Below, piece by piece: positions 5,155-12,652 of a stretch of 12,652 bases of DNA. Position 1 is the first letter of the stretch; the number at the start of each line of letters is the position of its first letter. Made by a program: the position numbers and the translations under genes. Where the stretch lies: contig JAQTNP010000022.1 in the NCBI GenBank assembly GCA_028713795.1, positions 1-12,652 of the forward strand, read 5' to 3'. This DNA is from Minisyncoccota bacterium. GTDB lineage: Bacteria; Patescibacteriota; Minisyncoccia; Minisyncoccales; PEYH01. The notes beneath the pieces are model-generated. The model did not search any database and had not been told where the DNA came from. It saw only the letters and a list, made by a program, of their open reading frames with translations.

Positions 5155-6557
5155 AAAGAACATTGGTTGCAGAGGCTGGTAAAAAAGTAGGGGAGAGTAT
5201 TAAAGTATGCGGATGGATAAAAACATATAGGTCTCACGGGAAGATAATTTTTGTTGATTTAAGGGATATTTCTGGAGTATTGCAGGTTGTCATACTCCCA
5301 GAGTTGCCTTCTGAAGTTTTAGAAATAGCAAAGAATATGAGAACCGAATGGGTAGTTGAAATTGTTGGAAAGATTAATAAAAGACCGGGAGGAACGCAGA
5401 ATCAAAACCTAACTACCGGAGATATTGAAATGACTGCTGAAAATATATCTGTATTATCTGAAGCTAAAACTATTCCTTTTGACATCAACACTGACGGATA
5501 TGAAGTGAACGAAGAAATGAGATTAAAATACAGATATGTTGACTTAAGAAGGGAAAGATTAAAGAGAAATTTAATTTTTAAGCAGGAATTCTTGCATTTC
5601 GTAAGGACATTCTTAAAGGATAGGGGATTTATTGAGATAGACACTCCATCTCTAACTAAATCTACTCCTGAAGGAGCAAGAGATTTTTTGGTTCCTTCCC
5701 GCTTGCAACCAGAAAAATTCTACGCTCTTCCCCAAAGCCCTCAACAATACAAGCAATTGTTAATGGTTGCTGGTTTAGAAAAGTACTTCCAGATTGCCAA
5801 ATGTTTTAGAGACGAGGATCCCAGAGCTGACAGGCAAGCTGAATTTACCCAAATGGATTTAGAAATGAGCTTTGTGCAAGAAAAAGACGTAAGGGATCTA
5901 ATTGAAGAATTATTAATTGAAACGGTAAGGGTAGTTGCTCCTGATAAAAAGATACAGGAAATTCCATTTCCCGTAATCACATATCAGGAAGCGATGGAAA
6001 AATATGGAATAGACAGGCCTGATTTAAGAAAGGATAAATCAGATAAAGATCTTTTGGCATTTTGCTGGATAGTAGATTTTCCTTTTTTTGAAAAGGATAA
6101 GGAAGGGGAGTGGACTTTTACTCATAATCCGTTCTCTGCTCCCAAGCCAGAATTTATTGATGATTTATTAAAGAAGAAAAACATAGAAAAAATACTAACT
6201 ACCCAATATGATATTGTTTTGAATGGCTGGGAAATAGGAGGGGGAAGCATCAGAAGCCATACCCCTGAAATACTGGAAGCAGTATTTGAAATTATCGGAT
6301 ATAAAAAGGACAGAATAAAAAGTAGCTTTGGACATATGATGGAGGCCTTCGGATATGGAACCCCTCCTCATGGAGGAATAGCCTGGGGCGTGGACAGGAT
6401 ATTATCTATTCTTTTAAACGAAAACAGCATAAGAGAAGTAATAGCGTTTCCCAAGACAGGGGATTCAAGAGACTTAATGATGGATACTCCGTCTGCCGTA
6501 GATTCAAAACAATTAGAAGAATTACATATTAAGACAGTAGCCCCTAAGAAAAAATAA
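5151..6557 (+). CDS. aspS: Aspartyl-tRNA synthetase lacking the GAD domain
   Basis: A 468-residue class IIb synthetase. An N-terminal OB-fold (about residues 1-105: VCGWIKTYRSHGKIIFVDLRD) binds the anticodon. The catalytic core has QSPQ (195-198), motif 2 (FRDEDPRADRQAEFTQMDLE, from F219) and motif 3 (GVDR, 413-416). The C-terminal extension (AFPKTGDSRDLMMDTPS) is bacterial-type. Bacterial AspRS normally has about 590 residues because a GAD domain is inserted between the PDLR stretch and the strand leading to DFP.FE. Here PDLR (290-293) is followed by about eight residues and then LLAFCWIVDFPFFE, so the insertion is cleanly absent. The start overlaps the response-regulator stop (ATGA). Whether it also makes Asp-tRNA(Asn) cannot be told from these residues. 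Confidence 0.95.
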   Translation: MKRTLVAEAGKKVGESIKVCGWIKTYRSHGKIIFVDLRDISGVLQVVILPELPSEVLEIAKNMRTEWVVEIVGKINKRPGGTQNQNLTTGDIEMTAENISVLSEAKTIPFDINTDGYEVNEEMRLKYRYVDLRRERLKRNLIFKQEFLHFVRTFLKDRGFIEIDTPSLTKSTPEGARDFLVPSRLQPEKFYALPQSPQQYKQLLMVAGLEKYFQIAKCFRDEDPRADRQAEFTQMDLEMSFVQEKDVRDLIEELLIETVRVVAPDKKIQEIPFPVITYQEAMEKYGIDRPDLRKDKSDKDLLAFCWIVDFPFFEKDKEGEWTFTHNPFSAPKPEFIDDLLKKKNIEKILTTQYDIVLNGWEIGGGSIRSHTPEILEAVFEIIGYKKDRIKSSFGHMMEAFGYGTPPHGGIAWGVDRILSILLNENSIREVIAFPKTGDSRDLMMDTPSAVDSKQLEELHIKTVAPKKK

Positions 6558-7487
6558 ATGGCTGGGAATAGAACTCTTTTAAAGATTTTTTTGTTGGTTA
6601 TTCTATATATAGCTGTCTTTCTATTTATCCTTTTTTATCCCCGCATATTTAATAAAGAATACGTAACAGGAAATTACTGCGGCCTGCCATTAGGAAAATC
6701 ATGGAAAAAATATGATGATTCCTTTTTGAAACTAGATGCCCGGTCAGCAATCTCTATAGAATATGAAAATGGATTACATCATATTCTTTATCAAAAAGAT
6801 TCAGATAAAAAACTTCCTATTGCCAGCATAGTTAAGCTGCTTACCGGATTAGTTGCCGTAAAAGAATACGACTTGGATCAGAAAGTGATATTTTCCCAGG
6901 AATCGATAGATATTCCTGAAACTACCGGGCTTTTTGAAGCTGATCAGGAATTCAAATTAAGAGATCTGCTCAATTCTATGCTCATTGAATCAAGTAATGA
7001 CGCTGCCTGGGAAATTTCTAAAATCCGAGGAAAAGATATTTTCATTTATTTAATGAACCAGAAAGCAAAAGATTTAAGAATGCATGATTCTTTGTTTTTT
7101 GATCCAACAGGACTGGATCCTAATTATCCAGAGAAAAATATTAATTTTTCTACTGCCAGAGATCTGACAAAATTAGCTATAGGAATATTAAAAGAACAGG
7201 AATTGGTGAAAATATTGGGAAAAAACCAAGCTAACATATATCAAAGTAATGGAATATTTCATCATACTGCATTTTCTACCAATAAAATGGTTTTTGATTA
7301 CGACACTCCGGTAATTGCCGGGAAAACTGGAAGCACTCCTTTGGCAGAAGAGTGCTTGCTGATAATTGCCAGGCACCCGAAATATCCCAATGCATATATC
7401 ATCAATGTTGTTTTAGGATCTGAAAAAAGATACGAAGATATGGACAATTTGATGAATTGGATAAACAATAATTATATACGATTATGA
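6558..7487 (+). CDS. D-alanyl-D-alanine carboxypeptidase (peptidase S11 PBP), membrane-anchored
   Basis: A 309-residue penicillin-binding protein of the S11 family. Residues about 7-28 form one hydrophobic segment near the N-terminus, without a clear cleavage site, so it is probably an uncleaved anchor with the domain outside the membrane. The three active-site motifs are present: SxxK (S90-I-V-K93), SxN (S145-S-N147) and KTG (K256-T-G258). Such enzymes remove the terminal D-Ala of peptidoglycan stem peptides. The C-terminal beta-domain of DacA/DacC-type enzymes is missing: the protein ends soon after the KTG strand. The start immediately follows the aspS stop with no spacer, and the stop overlaps mraY (ATGA). 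The adjacent lipid-I genes support a role in wall synthesis or maturation. Confidence 0.9.
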   Translation: MAGNRTLLKIFLLVILYIAVFLFILFYPRIFNKEYVTGNYCGLPLGKSWKKYDDSFLKLDARSAISIEYENGLHHILYQKDSDKKLPIASIVKLLTGLVAVKEYDLDQKVIFSQESIDIPETTGLFEADQEFKLRDLLNSMLIESSNDAAWEISKIRGKDIFIYLMNQKAKDLRMHDSLFFDPTGLDPNYPEKNINFSTARDLTKLAIGILKEQELVKILGKNQANIYQSNGIFHHTAFSTNKMVFDYDTPVIAGKTGSTPLAEECLLIIARHPKYPNAYIINVVLGSEKRYEDMDNLMNWINNNYIRL

Positions 7488-8569
7488 ATAAGATTCCGAC
7501 ATACCTTTACGATCCTGATTTAATTGCCAATGTATTAAAAATATTTGGCTTAGGAGCCATATCTTTTATTGCCGGAATTTTTGCTGCTCCGGCATTAACT
7601 AATTTTCTGTATAGGCACAAGCTCTGGAAAAAAACTGCCAGAAATACCTCAATCGACGGAAAAACTCTTGAAGTATTTACAAAATTCCACAAGGAAAAAG
7701 AAACAAGCGTTCCAAGATTCGGAGGATTATTGGTTTGGGCAATACCTTTAGGAATTGCAGCAATATTTGTCATTCTTTCAAGAACTCAGTGGCCGGTTTT
7801 TGAGAAACTGGATTTCTTTTCCAGGTCCCAGACATGGCTTCCTTTTTTTGCCTTGATTATGGGGGCCTTGATAGGTCTTCTGGATGATTTTTTACAGACA
7901 AAAGGGAAAGGAAAGTATATAGGAGGAGGATTGAGCTTAAAAACAAGGTTATTGGTAATGGCTACCATAGGTCTGATTGCTGGTATATGGTTTTACTTTA
8001 AACTTGATTGGAGAACTTTGCATATACCAGGATACGGAGATATTTTTATTGGTCTATGGTACATCCCTTTATTTGTAATAACTATGCTAGCAACATATTC
8101 TGGAGGAGTAATAGACGGATTGGATGGACTCGCTGGAGGAAGTTTTGCTACGATATTTGCAGCATTGGGAGCGATAACATTTTTTAAGGGGCAGGTTGAT
8201 CTAGCTGGTTTTTGTACTGTTGTAGTCGGGGCTATTCTTGCCTTCTTATGGTTTAATATACCCCCAGCCAGATTCTATATGGGAGAGACTGGAGTTATGG
8301 GACTTTGCGCCGCTTTAACTGTTGTAATCTTTCTTTCTGATTCAGTATTGCTGCTGCCAATCATCGGAATACTTTTAGTTCTAGAAGCTGCTTCTGTAAT
8401 TATCCAACTTTTATCAAAGAAATTTTTGAAAAAGAAAATATTTTTAGCCTCTCCTTTGCATCATCATTTTGAAGCAAAGGGCTGGCCACATTACAAAATC
8501 ACAATGAGATTTTGGGTAATAGGGATAATCGCAGCAATAATAGGGATAGCTATAAGTTTATTCGGATAA
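7484..8569 (+). CDS. mraY: MraY-family phospho-N-acetylmuramoyl-pentapeptide transferase, divergent
   Basis: A 361-residue polytopic protein, about ten membrane helices, with the length of a typical MraY (about 360). MraY moves phospho-MurNAc-pentapeptide from UDP to undecaprenyl phosphate, forming lipid I on the cytoplasmic face. Visible motifs: PRFGGLL near residue 75, LLDDF (D134, D135), GVIDGLDGLAGG (D211, D214), and the MraY-specific PLHHHFEAKGW (H326-H328). Two sites differ from the usual form: the N of NLTDGLDGLA is G208, and the Asp of FMGD.G is E268 (YMGETG). The PRxGG and IDGLDGLAGG segments lean toward the WecA/TagO branch, but the HHH motif points to MraY. The adjacent murL-like gene and PBP support a peptidoglycan role. 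Confidence 0.85.
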   Translation: MNKIPTYLYDPDLIANVLKIFGLGAISFIAGIFAAPALTNFLYRHKLWKKTARNTSIDGKTLEVFTKFHKEKETSVPRFGGLLVWAIPLGIAAIFVILSRTQWPVFEKLDFFSRSQTWLPFFALIMGALIGLLDDFLQTKGKGKYIGGGLSLKTRLLVMATIGLIAGIWFYFKLDWRTLHIPGYGDIFIGLWYIPLFVITMLATYSGGVIDGLDGLAGGSFATIFAALGAITFFKGQVDLAGFCTVVVGAILAFLWFNIPPARFYMGETGVMGLCAALTVVIFLSDSVLLLPIIGILLVLEAASVIIQLLSKKFLKKKIFLASPLHHHFEAKGWPHYKITMRFWVIGIIAAIIGIAISLFG

Positions 8570-8570
8570 T

Positions 8571-9800
8571 ATGAATAAGGTAAAAAGATTAAGAGAAAAA
8601 TATCCTCAGTTTGTTTATTCAAACTATTCATATAATTTTTCAAATAATAATTTGGAAATTGTTTTTAATTTTAAAATAAAACCAGATTTAAAATTCAGGA
8701 CAAAAATTACAATCAAGAATGCAAAACAAAAGAGGGGATTGGATAATCTGATTTTCCATCTGGGATTGATAGAAATGCTCAATTACTGGAAAGCGACATG
8801 CTCTCCTGAAATCGCAATAGAGGCGGGATATTTAAATAGCGATGGAATTAAATTCTTGAAGAAGGTAATTTTTAAAGGAATGGGCCAGTATTTCTATGAA
8901 AACAAAATTAATTATCTTCAAAAGGATTTTTTAAAAATTAAGAATGATTGCAAAAAGAAGTTATCAGTTAATATTCAAAAGAATAATAAAAGGGGGGTGT
9001 TGATTCCTGTTGGCGGAGGGAAGGATACTCCAGTAACGATAGAATTGATGAGAGATGACAGAAATATATTAAATGGATTCATCTTAAATCCTAGAAAATC
9101 ACAATTAAATATAGCTAGAATTGGAAAATTAAAAAATCTAATCATTGTTAGCAGGGAATTAGATCCCAAATTATTGAAATTAAATAAAAAGATTGGCTTA
9201 AACGGCCATGTTCCTTTTTCCGCGTTTCTTTCATGCTTAAGCCTAATAATTGCGACCCTAACCAATTCAAGTAGAGTGGCCTTTTCCTGGGAAAAGAGCT
9301 CTAATGAGCCGAATGTAAAATATCTTGGAAAATGGGTAAATCATCAATGGTCAAAAAGCATTGAATTTGAAAAATTGTTCAATTCATATTCAAAAAAACA
9401 TCTAGCAAAGAATATAGAAATATTTTCTCCTACCAGAAATTTTAGCGAATTAGAAATAGTTAAGATATTTTCAAAACTGGAAAAATATCATCAGGTATTT
9501 TTAAGCTGTAATAATGCATACAAGATTGGAACAAAAAACAATGAATGGTGCGGAAAATGCCCTAAATGTCTATCTGTCTATATGTATCTTTATTCATTTC
9601 TTGGAAAAGAGAAATTAAAAAAGATTTTTAAAGAAAATATATTCGAAGATAGGAAATTAATTCCCTTAATGAAGCAACTGATAGGAAAAGAGAGATTCAA
9701 ACCATTTGAATGTGTTGGAACAATCAAGGAGAATAGAAAAGTATTTGAAATGTTAAAAAAACAAAACAAGGATAAAAATAATATTTTATTAAAAATATGA
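8571..9800 (+). CDS. murL: MurL-like UDP-MurNAc-L-Ala-L-Glu epimerase
   Basis: A 409-residue soluble protein with a PP-loop-like signature, PVGGGKDT (146-153), in the position of the SGGxDS loop that binds ATP in adenine-nucleotide alpha-hydrolases. A C-terminal cysteine cluster follows, C313 and then WCGKCPKC (C327, C330, C333). This combination and the length match MurL, described from Xanthomonas, which uses ATP to invert L-Glu to D-Glu on UDP-MurNAc-L-Ala-L-Glu made by a MurD2-type ligase. A second ATP-dependent PP-loop enzyme with a different substrate remains possible, but the position one base after mraY makes the peptidoglycan role likely. The stop overlaps the next start (ATGA). No MurD2 or MurI gene is in the window. 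Its composition is more A+T-rich and Lys/Asn-rich than its neighbours. Confidence 0.75.
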   Translation: MNKVKRLREKYPQFVYSNYSYNFSNNNLEIVFNFKIKPDLKFRTKITIKNAKQKRGLDNLIFHLGLIEMLNYWKATCSPEIAIEAGYLNSDGIKFLKKVIFKGMGQYFYENKINYLQKDFLKIKNDCKKKLSVNIQKNNKRGVLIPVGGGKDTPVTIELMRDDRNILNGFILNPRKSQLNIARIGKLKNLIIVSRELDPKLLKLNKKIGLNGHVPFSAFLSCLSLIIATLTNSSRVAFSWEKSSNEPNVKYLGKWVNHQWSKSIEFEKLFNSYSKKHLAKNIEIFSPTRNFSELEIVKIFSKLEKYHQVFLSCNNAYKIGTKNNEWCGKCPKCLSVYMYLYSFLGKEKLKKIFKENIFEDRKLIPLMKQLIGKERFKPFECVGTIKENRKVFEMLKKQNKDKNNILLKI

Positions 9801-11794
9801 CAGAAGAAATACCAAAACCAGTAGAATATAATTGGCTTAATTCACTAAAAGGAATTATTAAAGCGGGGGCATTCTTAACATTACTGACTCCATTATTGGT
9901 AAGCAATAAATTCTTTTTTCCTTTTGTTGGTCCAAAAAGCATATATTTTATGGCTGTGGTAGAAATAATATTTTTTGCTTGGATTGTTTTAGCTATTTTT
10001 GATAAATCATATAGGCCAAAAATCAATGCTTTAACGATATCCATAATTGTATTTCTTGTAATAATTACTTTGAGCGGAATATTCGGGGTTAATCCTTCCA
10101 ACTCTTTTTGGTCAAAACATGAAAGAATTACCGGGCTTTTAATGATGTATCATTTGTTTGGATATTTCTTGGTTTTAAAATCCACATTTAAGGATAGAAA
10201 GGAATGGATGTGGTTTATGTATTCTTCAATAGGGGCGGGGGTGCTTATATCAATTTTAAGTTTTAGACCGGAATTGGCTAAATTAAGTAGCGCCAATGCC
10301 AGAGGGGGGGCTACTCTTGGAAACAGCAGCTTTTTAGGTAGCTATCTTTTATTTAATTTCTTCTTTGCCCTATATTTTCTTATAAAGGCAAAGAAATTTT
10401 GGAAACTATTATGGCTTGGCTGCATGATCCTATTCTTTCTGGCAATAATATTGAATGACGCAAGAGCAGCTACTCTTGTTTCTATCTTAGGATTGATTCT
10501 AATCGGACTGTTTTGGATTTCCTTTATTGCAAAACAAACATGGTTTAGATGGGCGGGCAGAGGAGCATTGGTTTTTCTGATCTGCGCCGGATGTATTGTC
10601 ATGTTTTTGGTTACTCAAAAGGATAGCTTCATCCAAAAACTCATGATTGAAAATACCATGGGCAGCAGATTGATTACCCTTCGTTCTTCTTGGGGAGCAT
10701 TTAAAGCCAAACCGTTATTGGGATGGGGCTGGGAAAATTTTGATTCCATCTGGACCAAATACTATGATCCATCATCTCCAACATCTCTAGGAGGAGGGGA
10801 GTATTGGTATGACAAAGCGCATAATGTTGTTGCTGAAACTGCCGCTACTTCAGGCATTTTGGGCTTGTTATCATATTTAAGTATTTTTGCTGTAGTTTTT
10901 GTCATTCTGATAAAAAAATTTTTAAAGAAGAAAAATTTCTGGTTGCCGGCAATTTTCATATCTTTGCTGATTGCTTACTTTTTGCAGAATCTTACTGTGT
11001 TTGATATGATTTCTAGCTATATCCTTTTCTTTGCATCTCTGGCTTTTATTGATTCTTTAGATGATAAGGAGAAGGAATATCCAAACATCAATTCTTCGAT
11101 GATAAGTATTGGCTTAGGGTTGATTGCCGTAACTTGCTTGGTTATCTCTTTAATATTTTTCGTAATAAATCCTTTAAAGTCCAGCGCATATATTTCAAAA
11201 ATGAATACTGCTGAAAACTCAAAAGAAAGATTGGGATATTATGTAAATTCCATATTAACTTCTCCTTTGGGAAAATTTCAAAATAGGGATTTTCTGGCAA
11301 GGGAAACTTTAACTCTTTCCAGATCTCCGGCAATTGAAAAAATCAATCCTGAGAATTTTGCCCAAGAAGTAAACTTTATTACCGATGAACTGGAAAAAAC
11401 CGTTAAAGAAAGTAAGTATGATTTAAGATCTAGAATGAGCCTGTCCCAGATATATGCAGCCAGAGCATTTTTCTTCAATGGATCATTTGATAATGCCCAA
11501 AAGATTGTTGATGAAACATTAATGCTTTGTCCTAATGGCCAGCAGGTATTATGGAATGCCGCACAGATGGCTGCTTACCAGAAAAAATATGATAAGACAA
11601 TGGAATATGCCCAGAAAGCCATTGAAGTTGCTCCTAATCTGCCTGAAGCGTATTATACATATGTAAAATTGGCCTTTTTGACAAAACAGAATGAATTGGC
11701 ACATAAGATGGTGGAGAATAGCCAAAAAATAATTACAACAGGGGAATTTAAGAATAAAATGGAGGGAATTTTAGAGCAATATGATAAGAAGTAA
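9797..11794 (+). CDS. O-antigen ligase / Wzy-family membrane protein with C-terminal TPRs
   Basis: A 665-residue protein. Residues about 20-460 carry ten or more hydrophobic helices. Hallmarks of the O-antigen ligase/polymerase (Wzy_C) family are present: the short 'DARAATL' stretch (from D221) like the family's SR-A motif, then a large external loop with GWGWENF and YDKAHNVVAE (H342). This H-N-x-x-x-E pattern is common in the catalytic loop of WaaL-type ligases. The C-terminal part, residues about 541-647, is soluble and reads as TPR repeats (e.g. KYDKTMEYAQKAIEVAPNLPEAYY). Such enzymes transfer or polymerise lipid-linked glycan outside the membrane; the substrate cannot be told. Last gene of the coupled run; the ATG overlaps the murL-like stop (ATGA) and the TAA is at 11792-11794. 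Confidence 0.85.
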   Translation: MTEEIPKPVEYNWLNSLKGIIKAGAFLTLLTPLLVSNKFFFPFVGPKSIYFMAVVEIIFFAWIVLAIFDKSYRPKINALTISIIVFLVIITLSGIFGVNPSNSFWSKHERITGLLMMYHLFGYFLVLKSTFKDRKEWMWFMYSSIGAGVLISILSFRPELAKLSSANARGGATLGNSSFLGSYLLFNFFFALYFLIKAKKFWKLLWLGCMILFFLAIILNDARAATLVSILGLILIGLFWISFIAKQTWFRWAGRGALVFLICAGCIVMFLVTQKDSFIQKLMIENTMGSRLITLRSSWGAFKAKPLLGWGWENFDSIWTKYYDPSSPTSLGGGEYWYDKAHNVVAETAATSGILGLLSYLSIFAVVFVILIKKFLKKKNFWLPAIFISLLIAYFLQNLTVFDMISSYILFFASLAFIDSLDDKEKEYPNINSSMISIGLGLIAVTCLVISLIFFVINPLKSSAYISKMNTAENSKERLGYYVNSILTSPLGKFQNRDFLARETLTLSRSPAIEKINPENFAQEVNFITDELEKTVKESKYDLRSRMSLSQIYAARAFFFNGSFDNAQKIVDETLMLCPNGQQVLWNAAQMAAYQKKYDKTMEYAQKAIEVAPNLPEAYYTYVKLAFLTKQNELAHKMVENSQKIITTGEFKNKMEGILEQYDKK

Positions 11795-11795
11795 G

Positions 11796-11804
11796 TTATC
11801 CACA
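11796..11804 (+). promoter_or_regulatory. Single consensus DnaA-box nonamer
   Basis: TTATCCACA, the consensus DnaA box, lies in the 76-nt gap after the O-antigen-ligase-like gene. I saw no second box or AT-rich unwinding repeats beside it, so it is not an origin on this evidence. It could be chance or a regulatory site. Confidence 0.3.
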
Positions 11805-11814
11805 GTCCTCATTA

Positions 11815-11843
11815 TGGAGAATACTGATAAGAAATAGTATAAT
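11815..11843 (+). promoter_or_regulatory. Candidate promoter of the secreted protein gene
   Basis: TGGAGA (11815-11820, 4 of 6 matches to TTGACA), a 17-nt spacer and a perfect TATAAT (11838-11843). The expected start near 11850 gives a leader of about 20 nt before the ATG at 11871, with no clear SD. It separates this gene from the upstream operon. Confidence 0.55.
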
Positions 11844-11870
11844 ATAATTTAGGGATAATATATAAAATAC

Positions 11871-12652
11871 ATGAAACAATCCACAATAATAGCTGTATTA
11901 TTTTGGGCGATTGTGGGCATCATTCTCTGCTCTTCAATCCTATCTACCTCCAGCGTTATCGCTGATTCTGATACGGCTAACACTTTAACAGTAATAGGCA
12001 ATGCAACGCCAACTGTAGTTATTAATTCTCGAACCACTCCGATTACACTGATTGAAGACGGATATACTGCTATTGCCTGGGCAACAGCTACTGTAAGTGA
12101 TGATAATGGATGCGACGAAGTAGACTTTGCTACTTCTGTTGTTGCTGTATTCTATGATAGCGCTGCTGTAGCTACAAGTTGTTCTTCTAATGGAAGGAAT
12201 TGCTATCCCAATGCAAGTACTACCTGCGCTGTTAGTTCCGGCGATACATGTGATGGTGTCGGGGATACTTCTGTAGAATGGTCTTGCTATGTTAATCCAT
12301 GGCACTATTCTAATGATAGTGCCGACTGGAAATGGTATATAGCAGCATCTGATGCCGCTGATACAGGATCGAGCACAAGCGATGTTGTTACTGTTAGCCC
12401 CTTATTGGCTCTAAATGTAACAGAAACAGAGATAAACTATGGAACTTTGGCATTAGATACATTATCTAATCATGCTACAACAACTGTTGAAAATACTGGC
12501 AATGACACAGCTCTGGATGTGGGGGTACAAGAGAATGCTTCTTTTACCTGTAGCGCATTGGGAACAATAGCGCCCGAGTATGAACATTTTTCCCAATATA
12601 GCGGATTTACTTATGGGGACGGAACAGCCTTATGGTCAACAAGCACAACTAT
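11871..12652 (+). CDS. Secreted surface protein with Ig-like modules, N-terminal part (partial)
   Basis: The frame is open from the ATG at 11871 to the end of the window (260 codons). Residues 1-31 form a signal peptide: MKQS, a long hydrophobic core, and a likely cleavage after VIA (before DSDTAN). The mature part is rich in Thr, Ser, Ala and Asp and has many cysteines, suggesting a folded extracytoplasmic beta-protein. Residues about 43-175 (from PTVVINSRTTPITL, with WATATVSDDNGCDEV and TAVFYDS-like strands) look like one Ig-like domain. After LLALNVT and INYGTLALDT a second module starts (TTTVENTGND). I recall this arrangement from uncharacterised surface proteins of CPR bacteria. It is probably a cell-surface or S-layer-like protein, but function is unproven and the C-terminus is missing. 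Confidence 0.8.
   Translation, partial: MKQSTIIAVLFWAIVGIILCSSILSTSSVIADSDTANTLTVIGNATPTVVINSRTTPITLIEDGYTAIAWATATVSDDNGCDEVDFATSVVAVFYDSAAVATSCSSNGRNCYPNASTTCAVSSGDTCDGVGDTSVEWSCYVNPWHYSNDSADWKWYIAASDAADTGSSTSDVVTVSPLLALNVTETEINYGTLALDTLSNHATTTVENTGNDTALDVGVQENASFTCSALGTIAPEYEHFSQYSGFTYGDGTALWSTSTT

Noticed and set aside
11985..12305. 106-codon minus-strand frame
   Set aside because: The opposite strand holds a clear signal peptide and a secreted-protein frame open to the window end, so this is a shadow.
1..12652. CRISPR arrays, tRNA or rRNA genes, insertion sequences, alternative genetic code
   Set aside because: I saw no spaced direct repeats, cloverleaf, transposase or recombinase. TGA and TAA serve as normal stops at well-supported gene ends.

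Overview
The window looks like a chromosomal segment of a low-GC, small-genome bacterium of the Candidate Phyla Radiation (Patescibacteria, probably Parcubacteria-like). This is inferred from gene content and style: A+T-rich genes packed with 0-4 nt junctions, few Shine-Dalgarno (SD) sequences, a rickettsial/archaeal-type ValRS, a GAD-less AspRS, a MurL-type epimerase beside a divergent MraY, and a Cys-bearing secreted protein of a kind seen in these bacteria. TAA and TGA both act as stops, so no recoded UGA is needed.

Layout. (1) 2-1630, plus strand: 3' end of phosphoenolpyruvate synthase, a small DUF2007-like membrane protein, and trpS. They overlap and probably form the end of one operon. 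(2) 1631-4710, minus strand: valS with its own consensus promoter, flanked by two G+C-rich, SD-equipped short loci that look foreign. Upstream lies an orphan 112-codon gene, preceded by a perfect 17-bp inverted repeat that contains its likely promoter and followed by a GC-rich hairpin. Downstream lies a tiny membrane-peptide locus followed by a textbook terminator. (3) 4798-11794, plus strand: a tightly coupled six-gene run: receiver-only response regulator, aspS, D,D-carboxypeptidase, MraY-family transferase, MurL-like epimerase, and O-antigen-ligase-family membrane protein with C-terminal TPRs. (4) 11871 to the end, plus strand: the start of a secreted, Cys-containing surface protein behind its own promoter.

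Function. Region 3 combines lipid-I synthesis (MraY), D-Glu formation on the peptidoglycan precursor (MurL), peptide trimming (PBP) and glycan ligation or polymerisation at the membrane, so it reads as a cell-envelope operon headed by a regulator and a tRNA synthetase. The most unusual items are the two G+C-rich minus-strand loci around valS, the promoter-embedding inverted repeat, the candidate [4Fe-4S] cysteine motif in TrpRS, the altered catalytic positions in MraY, and the MraY-MurL pairing. All assignments come from reading motifs by eye. No database search was run.
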